From Planctomycetota bacterium (lineage in GTDB: Bacteria > Planctomycetota > Phycisphaerae > WQYP01): a DNA stretch of 54,856 nt. Position numbers and translations under genes: made by a program. The stretch is taken from contig JAJYZF010000022.1 in assembly GCA_021800165.1 (NCBI GenBank), positions 1 through 54,856 of the forward strand, written 5' to 3'. Positions 26,337-35,348 of the stretch are shown one piece after another (position 1 is the first letter of the stretch; each line of letters starts with the position of its first letter). A model generated the notes under the pieces. That model did not search any database. It had not been told where the DNA came from and saw only the letters and a list, made by a program, of their open reading frames with translations.

Positions 26337-28466
26337 ATGACATCAATGATGCAACCTCGAGTTTTAACTTTTCGGCAACCCCTGCGGCTATGCCTTTATG
26401 GCATCTTGGCATTAGCGACCGTATCCGCCTTAGGCATCCAAGGCGGCTCCGCCCGGCACCACCTTGCGTCACCCGAGTCTGCAATTGCGCCGCATCGCAG
26501 CTTGGCCCTCGCCCCTATCGCCCGCACCCAAGGCCTACGCCGAAACGAACTCCCGCCCGGCCTGGCCACGCAGCCTTGCCTCCAGCCCCAATTCAATGTG
26601 TCACTGGCCGTGTATGACCAACCGATCGCCGCCAACAAATCAGCCATTCAGGTGCTGGCCCGGCATTTAGATTCCAATCCCACGGATCTCGCCGCCCTTA
26701 CCCGGATGATCCGTCTGGCCAGGCACCAACATCAACCGGCTCTGGCCTTCCACCATCTGGTACTGGCGGCGGTCACCGGCAAAGTTTCTCCCAAACGCCT
26801 AAGCAAACTCATCACCGCCCTTATCGGCCCTGATCGCAATCCCGGCATATTGCAAAAGCTCGTCCCGGCGCAGAACATTTCCGCCGACGTTCATTCCCTC
26901 TCTTATGCGGCCTGGCAAGATACCCTGCTGGGAATGGCCGCCCAACGGGTACGCCAGACGTCGGTGGCGACTCGTTATTATGCGCTGGCAACACAGCACG
27001 CCCCATCCTTCTGGATGGCCCGCAAGGCTCTGGTGCAGGCGCTGCTTCAGGAGGAACATTTTGCCGCCGCCACGCTGCACGCGGCACAATATGTTCATCA
27101 ACAGCGTTTTGGCGCACCCGCCGGCCGCCTGCTGGTGCATACCTACGCCCGGCAGGACCGTTTAGCGCATGCCCTGCAATTGGCCCTGGCCTTCCAGCAC
27201 CAATATCCACACGATTACAAAACCGCCCTCCAGATCGCCTCGCTCTATAGGTGGCGCGGACAACGTCAACATGAACTGCGGCAGCTTAAACGAATCGTCC
27301 AGAGGTTTCCCAGCCGGCCCCACACGTACAGACTGCTCATTGACCTGGCCGACGACTTGGGCAACTGGCCGCTGGCCGTCCATTACCGCCAGATGTTTAT
27401 CCAGCATTTTCCCACCGCGACCCTTACTGCGGTTTTTATGGCTTCGCGTTTGGCCCGCCATGGGCATCTTCACCAGACCGAGAAGAGTTTTTTAGCTAAG
27501 GTGCGGGCCTATCCGGCCAGCGCCCAATTCCGCCAGGCTCTCATTGGCGTGGAATCCCTTCTGCACCAGCCGGCCAAGGCCGCCATCGCCATTGCCGCCG
27601 CCCTGCGCCATAGCCCCCGACAGTCACTCAATGCCGTTCAGGATTTATGTGTGTGTTATCTTGCCGCCGAGAGAAAAAAAACAGCCGTGCGCACCGCCGC
27701 ACACTTTGTCCGGCACCATCCGCAATCACCGCGTTGGCAAATTTTTTACGCACAAATCTTGCAAGCCGCAGGACAGCCCAGTCAAGCGGGCCATGTGCTG
27801 AAAATAACCGCTCTGCGCCATCCGCAATCTGCGCTTGCCACCGAAGCTTGGGCCACTTTCCTTTCGGGTAGTGCAAACCCCGCCCTCCGCCCAGAAGCTC
27901 TGACCACCATGAAGCGTTTTTTGCGCGACCAGGGTACCACAACCGCACGGCTTAGCTTTCTGGCGGATCTGCAAATTTCCCTCGGCGACGATGCGGCCAT
28001 GGTGCGAACCTATCAGCACATTCTCTCCCTCATGCCCGCCAATGGCACTGCCAATAATGATCTGGCCTATTATTGGGCGGGAAAGCGGCTGCACCTGCGC
28101 CAAGCGAAAAAGATGATAATGTTGGCCTTAAAAAACTATCCTGGGCAGTCGGCATTTCGTGACAGCCTCGGATGGGTGTTGTATCAACAGGGGCGCTATC
28201 ACCAGGCCTTGGGCCAATTCGCCCGCGCCATCGCCTTGCCGGGCGGTGAGAATCCGGTGGGACTCGAGCATTATGCCGACACCCTCTACCAGCTCAACCA
28301 CAGCGCTGCGGCTATCGCCTATTGGCAAAAAGCTCTACACCTGCTGCCGTCGGCGGCTCATTCATCCGCCCATGCCCGGTTGGTCCGCCAACGTATTTTA
28401 CGCCAGCTTCATCGCGCCAAAGCTCTGCGAGCCTTATCCCACAGCCAGGCTTCACAGCGCCTGTAA
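26337..28466 (+). CDS. Large secreted or membrane-anchored TPR-repeat protein
   Basis: 709 residues if started at the ATG at 26337 (26346 and 26349 also fit; AGG precedes). An N-terminal hydrophobic segment (LCLYGILALATVSALGIQGG) is a signal peptide or anchor. The rest is a long run of TPR-like helix pairs, for example RYYALATQHAPSFWMARKAL, NWPLAVHYRQMFIQHFP, ATARLSFLADLQISLGD and GWVLYQQGRYHQALGQFARA. The protein is strikingly rich in His, Arg, Gln and Ala. TPR arrays hold protein complexes together; partners unknown. It is divergent from uppP (254-bp gap). Confidence 0.8.
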   Translation: MTSMMQPRVLTFRQPLRLCLYGILALATVSALGIQGGSARHHLASPESAIAPHRSLALAPIARTQGLRRNELPPGLATQPCLQPQFNVSLAVYDQPIAANKSAIQVLARHLDSNPTDLAALTRMIRLARHQHQPALAFHHLVLAAVTGKVSPKRLSKLITALIGPDRNPGILQKLVPAQNISADVHSLSYAAWQDTLLGMAAQRVRQTSVATRYYALATQHAPSFWMARKALVQALLQEEHFAAATLHAAQYVHQQRFGAPAGRLLVHTYARQDRLAHALQLALAFQHQYPHDYKTALQIASLYRWRGQRQHELRQLKRIVQRFPSRPHTYRLLIDLADDLGNWPLAVHYRQMFIQHFPTATLTAVFMASRLARHGHLHQTEKSFLAKVRAYPASAQFRQALIGVESLLHQPAKAAIAIAAALRHSPRQSLNAVQDLCVCYLAAERKKTAVRTAAHFVRHHPQSPRWQIFYAQILQAAGQPSQAGHVLKITALRHPQSALATEAWATFLSGSANPALRPEALTTMKRFLRDQGTTTARLSFLADLQISLGDDAAMVRTYQHILSLMPANGTANNDLAYYWAGKRLHLRQAKKMIMLALKNYPGQSAFRDSLGWVLYQQGRYHQALGQFARAIALPGGENPVGLEHYADTLYQLNHSAAAIAYWQKALHLLPSAAHSSAHARLVRQRILRQLHRAKALRALSHSQASQRL

Positions 28467-28525
28467 TGGTTGCCGCCGCTCTCCGCCAGTCCGCGGCCCC
28501 GGCCAACGTGATCGGTCGCACGCGT

Positions 28526-29317
28526 TTAATGCCGACTTACATGCTGACCCGCAAAGTGCGATATCCGCGTTTGCAGATACTCGAAAACCTGGCGGGCCTT
28601 GGGTATTTGGTACAACTCCAGCACCGGCGTCATCTGATCGCTGGAACTGATGATGATCGTTCCGATCCCCATCAGCCGATGCCCCAGGCTCTGCTTAAGC
28701 CGGATATCCGTCACACTGGCCATGGAAACCCATTCAATTTGTTTGCCCAGAATGCCCGTGTGGGTTTCAATGCGGCCCGAGCTGATGATACAGCGGCGCG
28801 ATCGCGTGGAAAAAAATATCCACAACACCGCCACTCCCACGGCCATGGCCACTGCGGCCAAAATGAGCGGCGCGTAAGAGCGTAGATTCGGTAACAGAAA
28901 TGACGCCGCCGCTGGAATCAAAATCAGGCCGCAGGTTAGATATTTCCACACGTTGTCCCATTGGGATATGCACAGGTTAAACACTGCCACCGATTCATCC
29001 GCTTGTGCGGCGGAGGCCTCGGCCGCTGGGCCCCCAACTGGCGCGGAATGCGCCCGATCCAAAAACTCGTTGCAGAACCGGCACTTGCGTGCTGCCGCCG
29101 GAATCTTCTCCGCACAAAATGGACAGGCCTTGGTCGCTTCCGGCTCGTTTAAAGCAGGCTCGGTTTGCGGTCCGTTATCGGCCGCCTCCGCCCAGATGGG
29201 TAAAAGGCTTCGCTGACACGATGGACATGCCACACTCTGGCCGATGGCACCGGCGGGGATGGATAACTGTTGCCCGCAGGTACACCGCACCCGGAATTTG
29301 TTCTCGTGGATCGCCAT
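28526..29317 (-). CDS. Zinc-ribbon membrane protein with bacterial PH (bPH_2) domain
   Basis: 263 residues from the ATG at 29317, nine bases after AGGAG. An N-terminal CTC...CPSC zinc ribbon (about 11-40) is followed by a second ribbon CPFC...CRFC (about 65-85). Two hydrophobic helices (about 128-172) lead into a bPH_2 domain: RCIISSGRIETHTGILGKQIEWVSMASVTDIRLKQ, with the GIGTIIISSSDQ strand. bPH_2 domains are membrane-associated and often of unknown ligand. It is 19 bp after the DMT transporter gene, same strand. Confidence 0.8.
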   Translation of the reverse strand: MAIHENKFRVRCTCGQQLSIPAGAIGQSVACPSCQRSLLPIWAEAADNGPQTEPALNEPEATKACPFCAEKIPAAARKCRFCNEFLDRAHSAPVGGPAAEASAAQADESVAVFNLCISQWDNVWKYLTCGLILIPAAASFLLPNLRSYAPLILAAVAMAVGVAVLWIFFSTRSRRCIISSGRIETHTGILGKQIEWVSMASVTDIRLKQSLGHRLMGIGTIIISSSDQMTPVLELYQIPKARQVFEYLQTRISHFAGQHVSRH

Positions 29318-29335
29318 CGCGGCCAACTCCTAAGC

Positions 29336-30355
29336 CTATAGATCCGCCGGATCGCCAACCGGTGTTGATTCTTCCGGAATGTCCAGCACGTGATGGGGCC
29401 GGTAAAGCGTAAAAATCATGCCCGTCAGGAGCAGGGCCGATCCCAGCAAAAACCAGACGGTCGGCAGAGAATGCGTCAAAATCGCCTCCCAGATCAGTGT
29501 CAGTGGATACGCCGCATTGCTGAATGTGGCGACGCGCGAAGGCGGTTGGCGGGTCATCGACCAGTTAAAGAGAAAAAAACCAATGACCGCTATGCCAATG
29601 CTGATATAGAGCAAACCTGCCCACGCCGAAGGATAAATAGCGTGCCAGCGCAGCGTCAGGGCATCGGGTATGGCAATGGGAATAGACATCAAGGTGCCAA
29701 AGACAAAAACCCACAACTGGCAATTCAGGCTGCCATAACGCTGATTGAATGGACGGGAATACACCAGATAACCCGACCATGTCAGCGTCGCCAGCAACAG
29801 CATCAAATCGCCCCGAAAATACGTACCGCTTAAATGCAGGCCCGATTGTATGAGAATGGTCAACACGCCCACCGTCGCCAGGACTGCTCCCGCAATCACC
29901 GCCGCACTCCACCGCTCAATACGCCGCAGGCACGCCATGATGGTGACAATGACCGGCGTGTTGGCGTACATCATGGCCGCATGAGAGGCATTGGCCCACG
30001 CCACTCCCTGAAAAAACGCGATTTGATTGATGGGCACGCAAAACAAACCCAGCAACGCCAGAAATTTATAATCCTGCCGGGCAATCGGCCGCAGATCTTT
30101 CTTCCACAGCAGAAAGACGAAAATCACCAGACCCGCCAGACCAAAACGTAACATGCCCCCCAAAATTGGAGGAAATGATCGCACCGCGTATTGCACTGCA
30201 ATCGCGGTAAACGAAGTCAGGAGCGTCAACAGCAGCAACGCCGAAAAATCCAACGGTTTGGGGCCGCTTGCGGCCACTGCCACCGTCTTCACGACCGGCA
30301 ATGCAACGCCGCCCGCGGTGGCCTGCGCGATGGAATCTGGGGGTTGGCTCGGCAC
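29336..30355 (-). CDS. EamA-family drug/metabolite transporter (DMT superfamily)
   Basis: 339 residues starting at a GTG (30355). About ten membrane helices form two EamA repeats (about 33-170 and 190-320), with a QYAVRSFPPILGGMLRFG first-repeat signature and WSGYLVYSRPFNQRYGS at the second. DMT exporters move amino acids, nucleotides or other metabolites; the substrate is not readable. It follows the NPCBM gene by 24 bp. Confidence 0.85.
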   Translation of the reverse strand: MPSQPPDSIAQATAGGVALPVVKTVAVAASGPKPLDFSALLLLTLLTSFTAIAVQYAVRSFPPILGGMLRFGLAGLVIFVFLLWKKDLRPIARQDYKFLALLGLFCVPINQIAFFQGVAWANASHAAMMYANTPVIVTIMACLRRIERWSAAVIAGAVLATVGVLTILIQSGLHLSGTYFRGDLMLLLATLTWSGYLVYSRPFNQRYGSLNCQLWVFVFGTLMSIPIAIPDALTLRWHAIYPSAWAGLLYISIGIAVIGFFLFNWSMTRQPPSRVATFSNAAYPLTLIWEAILTHSLPTVWFLLGSALLLTGMIFTLYRPHHVLDIPEESTPVGDPADL

Positions 30356-30379
30356 AACAGGTACTCTTTTCTCGATAAC

Positions 30380-31636
30380 TTACTTGCGAACCAGCACCGC
30401 ATTGAGCCAATCCACACGGCCGCGCACGCCGTAACGACCGGCATCCACCGCCTTCAGGGTTAGCCGTTGCACACCCGCCACCGGCACCCGGACCACCGTA
30501 TTGGCCATCCCGGCCTCCAAATGATCTCCGGAATAGACGACTTTGCCGTCCGCCAGGATCAATACGTTGGCACGTCCGTAGGCACCAGCCGAATCGTCCA
30601 TTGCCGGCCGTACCATGAAGTACTTGTATAGGCCACCGATCTTGTAGGTCAGGGTACAATTAACATGCACGCCCAAGCCATGCGCAAAAACCTTGCCGTC
30701 CGCCCGCAGTGGTCGTCCCGTCACGCACCGGTTGTTACGGATCGGGCGGTTGTCACCAATCCATGAAACCTGATGAATGCGTGTCGGGGTCAGATCGGTC
30801 AGCCACACCGCACGGCCACCCACAATACCGACTCGCGCCACTTGCTGGATCGGCACAGAAATGGCTTTACCGGCCGGATCAACCAGAGATAATTCCCCGT
30901 TCGACCAGTTAAACTTTGGCGTATGTAGGGAAGCCCCATTGAGAAAAACGATGCGGGCACCCGACACCGGCCGGGCCGAGGAAACGGCAACACCGCCCAG
31001 AACAATATGGTTAACCCGACTCAAAGGAATCGTCGTGTTGCCTAGTTTGCTCTGAAACACCAGCCGGTTGCGACCAATTTTCACCACCGCCCCGGTCAGG
31101 TGGGAATCGTTGTTAAAATACAGACTGTCATGATCGGCCAGGGAATTGGGTATCGCCACGCCTGGTGTGCGCCGCAGGCCCGCCACCGCATTGAATGGAA
31201 TGTGTACAATGCCCAGGCCCGCGGCATGGAAAATAATATTCCCATGGCGCGTACCCATCGGATAGCCGGGCAAAATATCGCCGTCTCGCAGTACCAACTG
31301 CCACGCGGATACCGCGGGTACCACCAAAGCGTTTCGCAGCCGCACGGCGAGAATATCTCTGGTGGGCAGTCGGCGATTCCCCAGCGCCGCCGATCGCACG
31401 ACTATCTGCCCCGGGTAGCTCCAATGCCTGATCTGAACCTGCTTGAGCCGGACAAACTCCTGCGGCCCCACCGCCGGCTCCGCCGTGGTGATATTCCAGT
31501 GGAGCTGCGTTTGGCTATCCGCCGCCCGGCCCAACGACACCCACAGGAAAGTCATCAAGGCCACACCCACACCGCCCCACTTCACCATCCGTCGTCCATC
31601 CTTATCCAAACGCGATCGTGTCATCATCGCACTCAC
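30380..31636 (-). CDS. Secreted protein with C-terminal NPCBM/NEW2 domain
   Basis: 418 residues from a GTG (31636) whose GTGA overlaps the stop codon of the upstream gene, a sign of coupled translation; ATGs at 31627 and 31624 are alternatives. A signal peptide (VGVALMTFLWVSLGRAAD) is followed by a beta-rich middle part with repeated GDxL/hairpin units (for example VLRDGDILPGYPMGTRHG), and an NPCBM domain at about 290-418: DGKVFAHGLGVHVNCTLTYKI, FMVRPAMDDSAG, VLILADGKVVYSGDH, LTLKAVDAGRYGVRGRVDW. NPCBM domains bind carbohydrates. The middle part is unassigned. Confidence 0.82.
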   Translation of the reverse strand: MSAMMTRSRLDKDGRRMVKWGGVGVALMTFLWVSLGRAADSQTQLHWNITTAEPAVGPQEFVRLKQVQIRHWSYPGQIVVRSAALGNRRLPTRDILAVRLRNALVVPAVSAWQLVLRDGDILPGYPMGTRHGNIIFHAAGLGIVHIPFNAVAGLRRTPGVAIPNSLADHDSLYFNNDSHLTGAVVKIGRNRLVFQSKLGNTTIPLSRVNHIVLGGVAVSSARPVSGARIVFLNGASLHTPKFNWSNGELSLVDPAGKAISVPIQQVARVGIVGGRAVWLTDLTPTRIHQVSWIGDNRPIRNNRCVTGRPLRADGKVFAHGLGVHVNCTLTYKIGGLYKYFMVRPAMDDSAGAYGRANVLILADGKVVYSGDHLEAGMANTVVRVPVAGVQRLTLKAVDAGRYGVRGRVDWLNAVLVRK

Positions 31637-32718
31637 TTTTGCAGGATCGGCAGGAGCCGATCAGGTATCTGTAGGATAATCAACGCCATCGCCGTGCCAT
31701 AGCTGAACCCGGCATTTCCACGCCAACTGCCATTAGCATTTTGTCGGGCCAGCAATGTTTTAGACATGGCCGGCCACCAGGCACTCCACCATTTGCCACC
31801 CGCCAAAAACATCGCCTGCGTGCCATAGTAGTTCCCATAGAAAAAATTGTACGCGTTATTGGCCGGCGTTCCAGGCCGAACGCTCAACAGATAATGCACC
31901 CCCGCCGCCAGGGCCTTGCCCCTGTACACACCCGCATAGAAAAGCAGCGCCACACCCGCCGCCGAACGCGGCATCATGGAACCCGGCGAACCCAGCATAT
32001 AACTAAAACCACCATCGGCGTTTTGCAGTTGTCGTACAAAGGCAATCGCCTTACGGATCGTCCGACGCGGCACCGCAATACCTGCCTGCCGCGCCGCCCG
32101 CAGCGCCATCACCTGACAGATGGTCACGGAAATATCCGCGGGCATCGGCATCGGTTGATAACGCCAGCCTCCCTGCTGATTTTGCGTCTCCACGATCAGC
32201 CGCACCGCACGCTGGAGTTTTTGCCGCAACGACGGCGCATGCGATTCCCCATACACCTCTGCCAAAAACAAGGTTGCAAAGCCCTGCCCATACATCGGTG
32301 CACCATCGTTGGGGGCCGCAATCAACCCGGTCGGCTGACACTGCGAAAGCACATAGCCAATAACCCTGTCGCAATTTCTCCCATAACGTCCCTGCCCGGG
32401 AAGATTACCCCCGGCGATAAACGCCAATCCACCCAACGCCGATACCGCCACCGAATTCATCGACCCAAATGAGCCGTTGGCATTCTGCCGTTTAGCCAGC
32501 CAGTGCAGTCCCCGGTCAACGGCCCGCAAAACCTGCGGCGTAAGAGCATGGCGCAATGTGCTCCGGTGGCCAAAAATCATGGTATCGCTATTGGCTTCAG
32601 CCGCCCGACAACTTCGTCCGCCTGATCCGGCAAACGTAACCGCCACCAAGGCGACCAAGGCCATTACCGTCGCCCACAAGGATTTCCACCATGTCAACCG
32701 ATTGCTACTCATCAGCAT
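31633..32718 (-). CDS. Secreted squalene-cyclase-fold (prenyltransferase/squalene oxidase repeat) protein
   Basis: 361 residues from the ATG at 32718 (GGGA ribosome site); a TTG at 32727 is less likely. A signal segment (LWATVMALVALVAVTFAG) is followed by alpha/alpha-barrel repeats: GLHWLAKRQNANGSFGSM, LIVETQNQQGGWRYQP, AIAFVRQLQNADGGFSYM and ALARQNANGSW-type units. The repeats are of the QxxxGxW kind. No catalytic DxDD or prenyltransferase zinc site was seen. It overlaps the NPCBM gene by 4 bp, and its fold matches the protein at the left edge. Confidence 0.85.
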   Translation of the reverse strand: MLMSSNRLTWWKSLWATVMALVALVAVTFAGSGGRSCRAAEANSDTMIFGHRSTLRHALTPQVLRAVDRGLHWLAKRQNANGSFGSMNSVAVSALGGLAFIAGGNLPGQGRYGRNCDRVIGYVLSQCQPTGLIAAPNDGAPMYGQGFATLFLAEVYGESHAPSLRQKLQRAVRLIVETQNQQGGWRYQPMPMPADISVTICQVMALRAARQAGIAVPRRTIRKAIAFVRQLQNADGGFSYMLGSPGSMMPRSAAGVALLFYAGVYRGKALAAGVHYLLSVRPGTPANNAYNFFYGNYYGTQAMFLAGGKWWSAWWPAMSKTLLARQNANGSWRGNAGFSYGTAMALIILQIPDRLLPILQK

Positions 32719-32727
32719 TTTTCCCAA

Positions 32728-33151
32728 TCCAGTTTAGCTTCCACTTTTAATGCCCGCATCATAATCGTTTTGATGCACTCCCCCAGCGCCGGGTTCCATT
32801 ACGGCCCATAAATTCAGTTTAATCGCCGGCCCTGCTTTCGCCAAACGGCCCATGGCCGCACCGACCATGCATCCTTACGAGCCGGCGATGCCCCTGATGT
32901 CATGGCCGCAATTTCACCTTCCACCGATCCTTGGCCTATAGCGATTCCGACGTGGCTACCAGCCATGGTCAACTTCTTTGTGTTCCTTCTTGTGCCTTAT
33001 TGTGAGCCTTGCTCCACCATGGCCACCTTTGCCATCCCGGCCCTTCCGGGTTAAAAGCATCGTCCTCTGGCGGGGGTTTGCCGCACCGTGCCGCCCCTGC
33101 TCCCCTACCCGGCAGGTTTTACGTTTTCTCTTCTGCCGGTAGAATTCTTCC
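32728..33151. other. 424-bp divergent intergenic region before guaA
   Basis: No gene is supported here; a short minus-strand frame at 32956-33192 runs into guaA and has no family character. It should hold the promoters for guaA (+) and the squalene-cyclase-fold gene (-), but no clear -35/-10 pair was found. Two patterns are visible: a periodic TTTGTGTTCC-like tract at 32971-33010, and an inverted repeat CCGGCAG (33109-33115) / CTGCCGG (33133-33139) ending 12 bases before the guaA ATG. Confidence 0.5.
33109..33139 (+). promoter_or_regulatory. Inverted repeat in the guaA leader
   Basis: CCGGCAG and CTGCCGG can pair (7 bp, plus an outer A-T pair) across a pyrimidine-rich 17-base loop. It ends 12 bases before the guaA start, where it could mask the ribosome site or serve as an operator. 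No guanine/xanthine riboswitch motif was seen. Function is speculative. Confidence 0.3.
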
Positions 33152-34723
33152 ATGAACACCAATAACTCATCTGCCCAGGAAACTCTGCCCATTTTGGATT
33201 TTGGATCTCAGTATGCCCAGCTTATCGCCCGCCGCGTACGCGAAGCCGGAGTGCACGGCATCTTGGTCAACCCGGATATTTCTCCTGAACAATTACGCCG
33301 ACTCCAGCCCATTGGGCTGATTTTGTCCGGTGGCCCAGCGAGCGTCTATGAACAGGGCGCACCCAAATGCCACCCCGGCATTTTTGATTTAAACCTGCCG
33401 GTCCTGGGAATTTGTTACGGTATGCAGATCGCTGCGCAAATTCTCGGCGGCGACGTCAAACCCGGTCTATCCGGAGAGTACGGTTCAGCCCGCCTGACCG
33501 TGCAGTCCCGTGAGACGGTGGCGGAGGAACTCTTCGCCGGCGTGCCCCAGGAAACCAGCGTCTGGATGAGCCACGCCGATCAGGTGCAAATTTTGGGGCC
33601 GGATTTTATCTCCCTGGCTTCGACGCCCGCATGTCCCATGGCCGCCATGCGCCACCACACGCGACCGTTTTTCGGTGTGCAATTTCACCCGGAGGTAACC
33701 CATACCCCTCACGGTGGAAAAATTCTCGAAAATTTTTTGTATCGCGTCTGCAAAGCCGCCGGCACATGGCAAATGGGCAACTTTTTGGAAACGGCCGTTG
33801 AAAACGTGCGCCGTCAGGTCGGTCACGCCCGGGTCATCTGCGGGCTTTCCGGCGGAGTGGATTCCGCGGTCACCGCGGCCCTGCTGCATCGCGCCGTCGG
33901 CGACAAGCTGGTCTGCATTTTTGTGGATAACGGCCTGCTGCGCAACAACGAACGACAAAATGTGGAAAGTACCTTTCGCGATCATTTTCATATCGACTTA
34001 CGCACCGTGGATGCTGCGGAAGAATTCCTTAGCGCTCTTAGCGGCGTAACGGAACCACAGCGTAAACGAACCATTATCGGCAAGGCGTTTATCGAAGTGT
34101 TCAAACGCGCCGCCCAGGACATCCCCGGGGCTAAATTTCTCGCCCAAGGCACCCTGTACCCCGATGTCATCGAAAGCGGCCAAGGCTACGCCCGCAAAGC
34201 CGCCAACATCAAGCTGCATCACAATGTGGGCGGCTTGCCCGCTGAATTAGGCTTTGATCTGGTGGAACCTCTGCGTGAGCTTTTCAAGGATGAAGTGCGC
34301 CGGCTCGGCGCGGTCCTGGGATTGCCGGAATCCATGGTCTGGCGTCATCCCTTTCCCGGACCGGGTCTGGCGGTGCGCTGCATCGGCGAGATTACCCGTC
34401 CAAAACTCGACCTCTTGCGCCACGCCGATGAAATTTTTCTCGAAGAGCTTATTGCCGCCGGCTTGTATCGCACGACGGCCCAGGCCTTTGCCGTGCTCCT
34501 ACCCGTTTCCAGTGTCGCGGTGATGGGCGATGGCCGCAGCTACAATCCGGTCGTAGCCCTGCGCAGTGTGGATTCCACCGATTTCATGACCGCTGACTGG
34601 AGCCGCATTCCCTACGACGTACTGGCTCGCGCCAGCAGCCGCATTGTCAACGAAGTTCGCGGCATCAGCCGCGTGGTTTACGATATCACCAGCAAGCCAC
34701 CGGGAACCATTGAGTGGGAATAG
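33152..34723 (+). CDS. guaA: GMP synthase (glutamine-hydrolysing)
   Basis: 523 residues. It aminates XMP to GMP, using ammonia from glutamine. The N-terminal class I glutamine amidotransferase has [15 protein letters not shown], the catalytic Cys in LGICYGMQ (near 85) and the His/Glu in [11 protein letters not shown]. The ATP-pyrophosphatase domain has the PP-loop [16 protein letters not shown] (about 229-244). The C-terminal dimerisation domain has [13 protein letters not shown] and [17 protein letters not shown]. All parts are intact. The start ATG has no strong ribosome site but fits the conserved N-terminus. Confidence 0.98.
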   Translation: MNTNNSSAQETLPILDFGSQYAQLIARRVREAGVHGILVNPDISPEQLRRLQPIGLILSGGPASVYEQGAPKCHPGIFDLNLPVLGICYGMQIAAQILGGDVKPGLSGEYGSARLTVQSRETVAEELFAGVPQETSVWMSHADQVQILGPDFISLASTPACPMAAMRHHTRPFFGVQFHPEVTHTPHGGKILENFLYRVCKAAGTWQMGNFLETAVENVRRQVGHARVICGLSGGVDSAVTAALLHRAVGDKLVCIFVDNGLLRNNERQNVESTFRDHFHIDLRTVDAAEEFLSALSGVTEPQRKRTIIGKAFIEVFKRAAQDIPGAKFLAQGTLYPDVIESGQGYARKAANIKLHHNVGGLPAELGFDLVEPLRELFKDEVRRLGAVLGLPESMVWRHPFPGPGLAVRCIGEITRPKLDLLRHADEIFLEELIAAGLYRTTAQAFAVLLPVSSVAVMGDGRSYNPVVALRSVDSTDFMTADWSRIPYDVLARASSRIVNEVRGISRVVYDITSKPPGTIEWE

Positions 34724-34829
34724 ACTGGTTATAATGCCGGCCGGGAGCATCACCCGCGACACGCCGCCACGCCCGGCTGCACGCCTGATGAAGTCTTCCC
34801 CGCTAAGGCCTTTATTTGCGGACCAACGC

Positions 34830-35282
34830 ATGAAATCCAAACCCAATTCAATTCCACCACCGGTACATCCCCATGATGAAGGTTTGCCCCAATCGGTCAT
34901 TCGCAAGCGCCGTCGATTCCGCCACATTGGATATTGGATGCTGCTGTTGGCGGTGCTTTCCGCCATTCCGGGGTGGTTTGTTTATGGTGTGGCCGTCATT
35001 CACCCCTTAAGCAGCGGCCAAAGCCATGAAATATTCAGTGCCGTTCTCGGTTATGGCCTGCTCATTATTTCCAGTATCACTCTCGTGCTCGGCTTGTGGT
35101 ATTTACTCTTGGCCCAGGTCCGCCGCCTGGCACGCATGGTGGAAGGCGGTACTGAGGGCACCGTCTTAAATCCCCTTCGCTGTGCCAACTGTGGATGGCC
35201 CTGCGAACCGCCAGACCGCTTTTGCCGCCATTGCGGCAAACCACTGGGCACCGACGGCAGCCGCATAGGTTCGGTCAGATGA
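34830..35282 (+). CDS. Small membrane protein with C-terminal zinc ribbon
   Basis: 150 residues from the ATG at 34830; in-frame ATGs at 34734 and 34788 would add 32 or 14 Arg/Pro-rich residues and also lack ribosome sites, so the start is unsure. Two membrane helices (about 37-59 and 74-98) are followed by a cytoplasmic zinc ribbon with CANCGWPC and CRHCGKP. Family unknown. It is one of several zinc-ribbon membrane proteins in the window and follows guaA by about 100 bp. Confidence 0.65.
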   Translation: MKSKPNSIPPPVHPHDEGLPQSVIRKRRRFRHIGYWMLLLAVLSAIPGWFVYGVAVIHPLSSGQSHEIFSAVLGYGLLIISSITLVLGLWYLLLAQVRRLARMVEGGTEGTVLNPLRCANCGWPCEPPDRFCRHCGKPLGTDGSRIGSVR

Positions 35283-35348
35283 GATCATTTCCAGCCTTGT
35301 CGGGCGCTACGCCCAGTCCGTATCTAACCCGGTACCCGCCACCAACGC

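Noticed and set aside
32956..33192. Minus-strand frame in the guaA upstream region
   Set aside because: It enters guaA on the opposite strand and has low-complexity charged sequence without family character.
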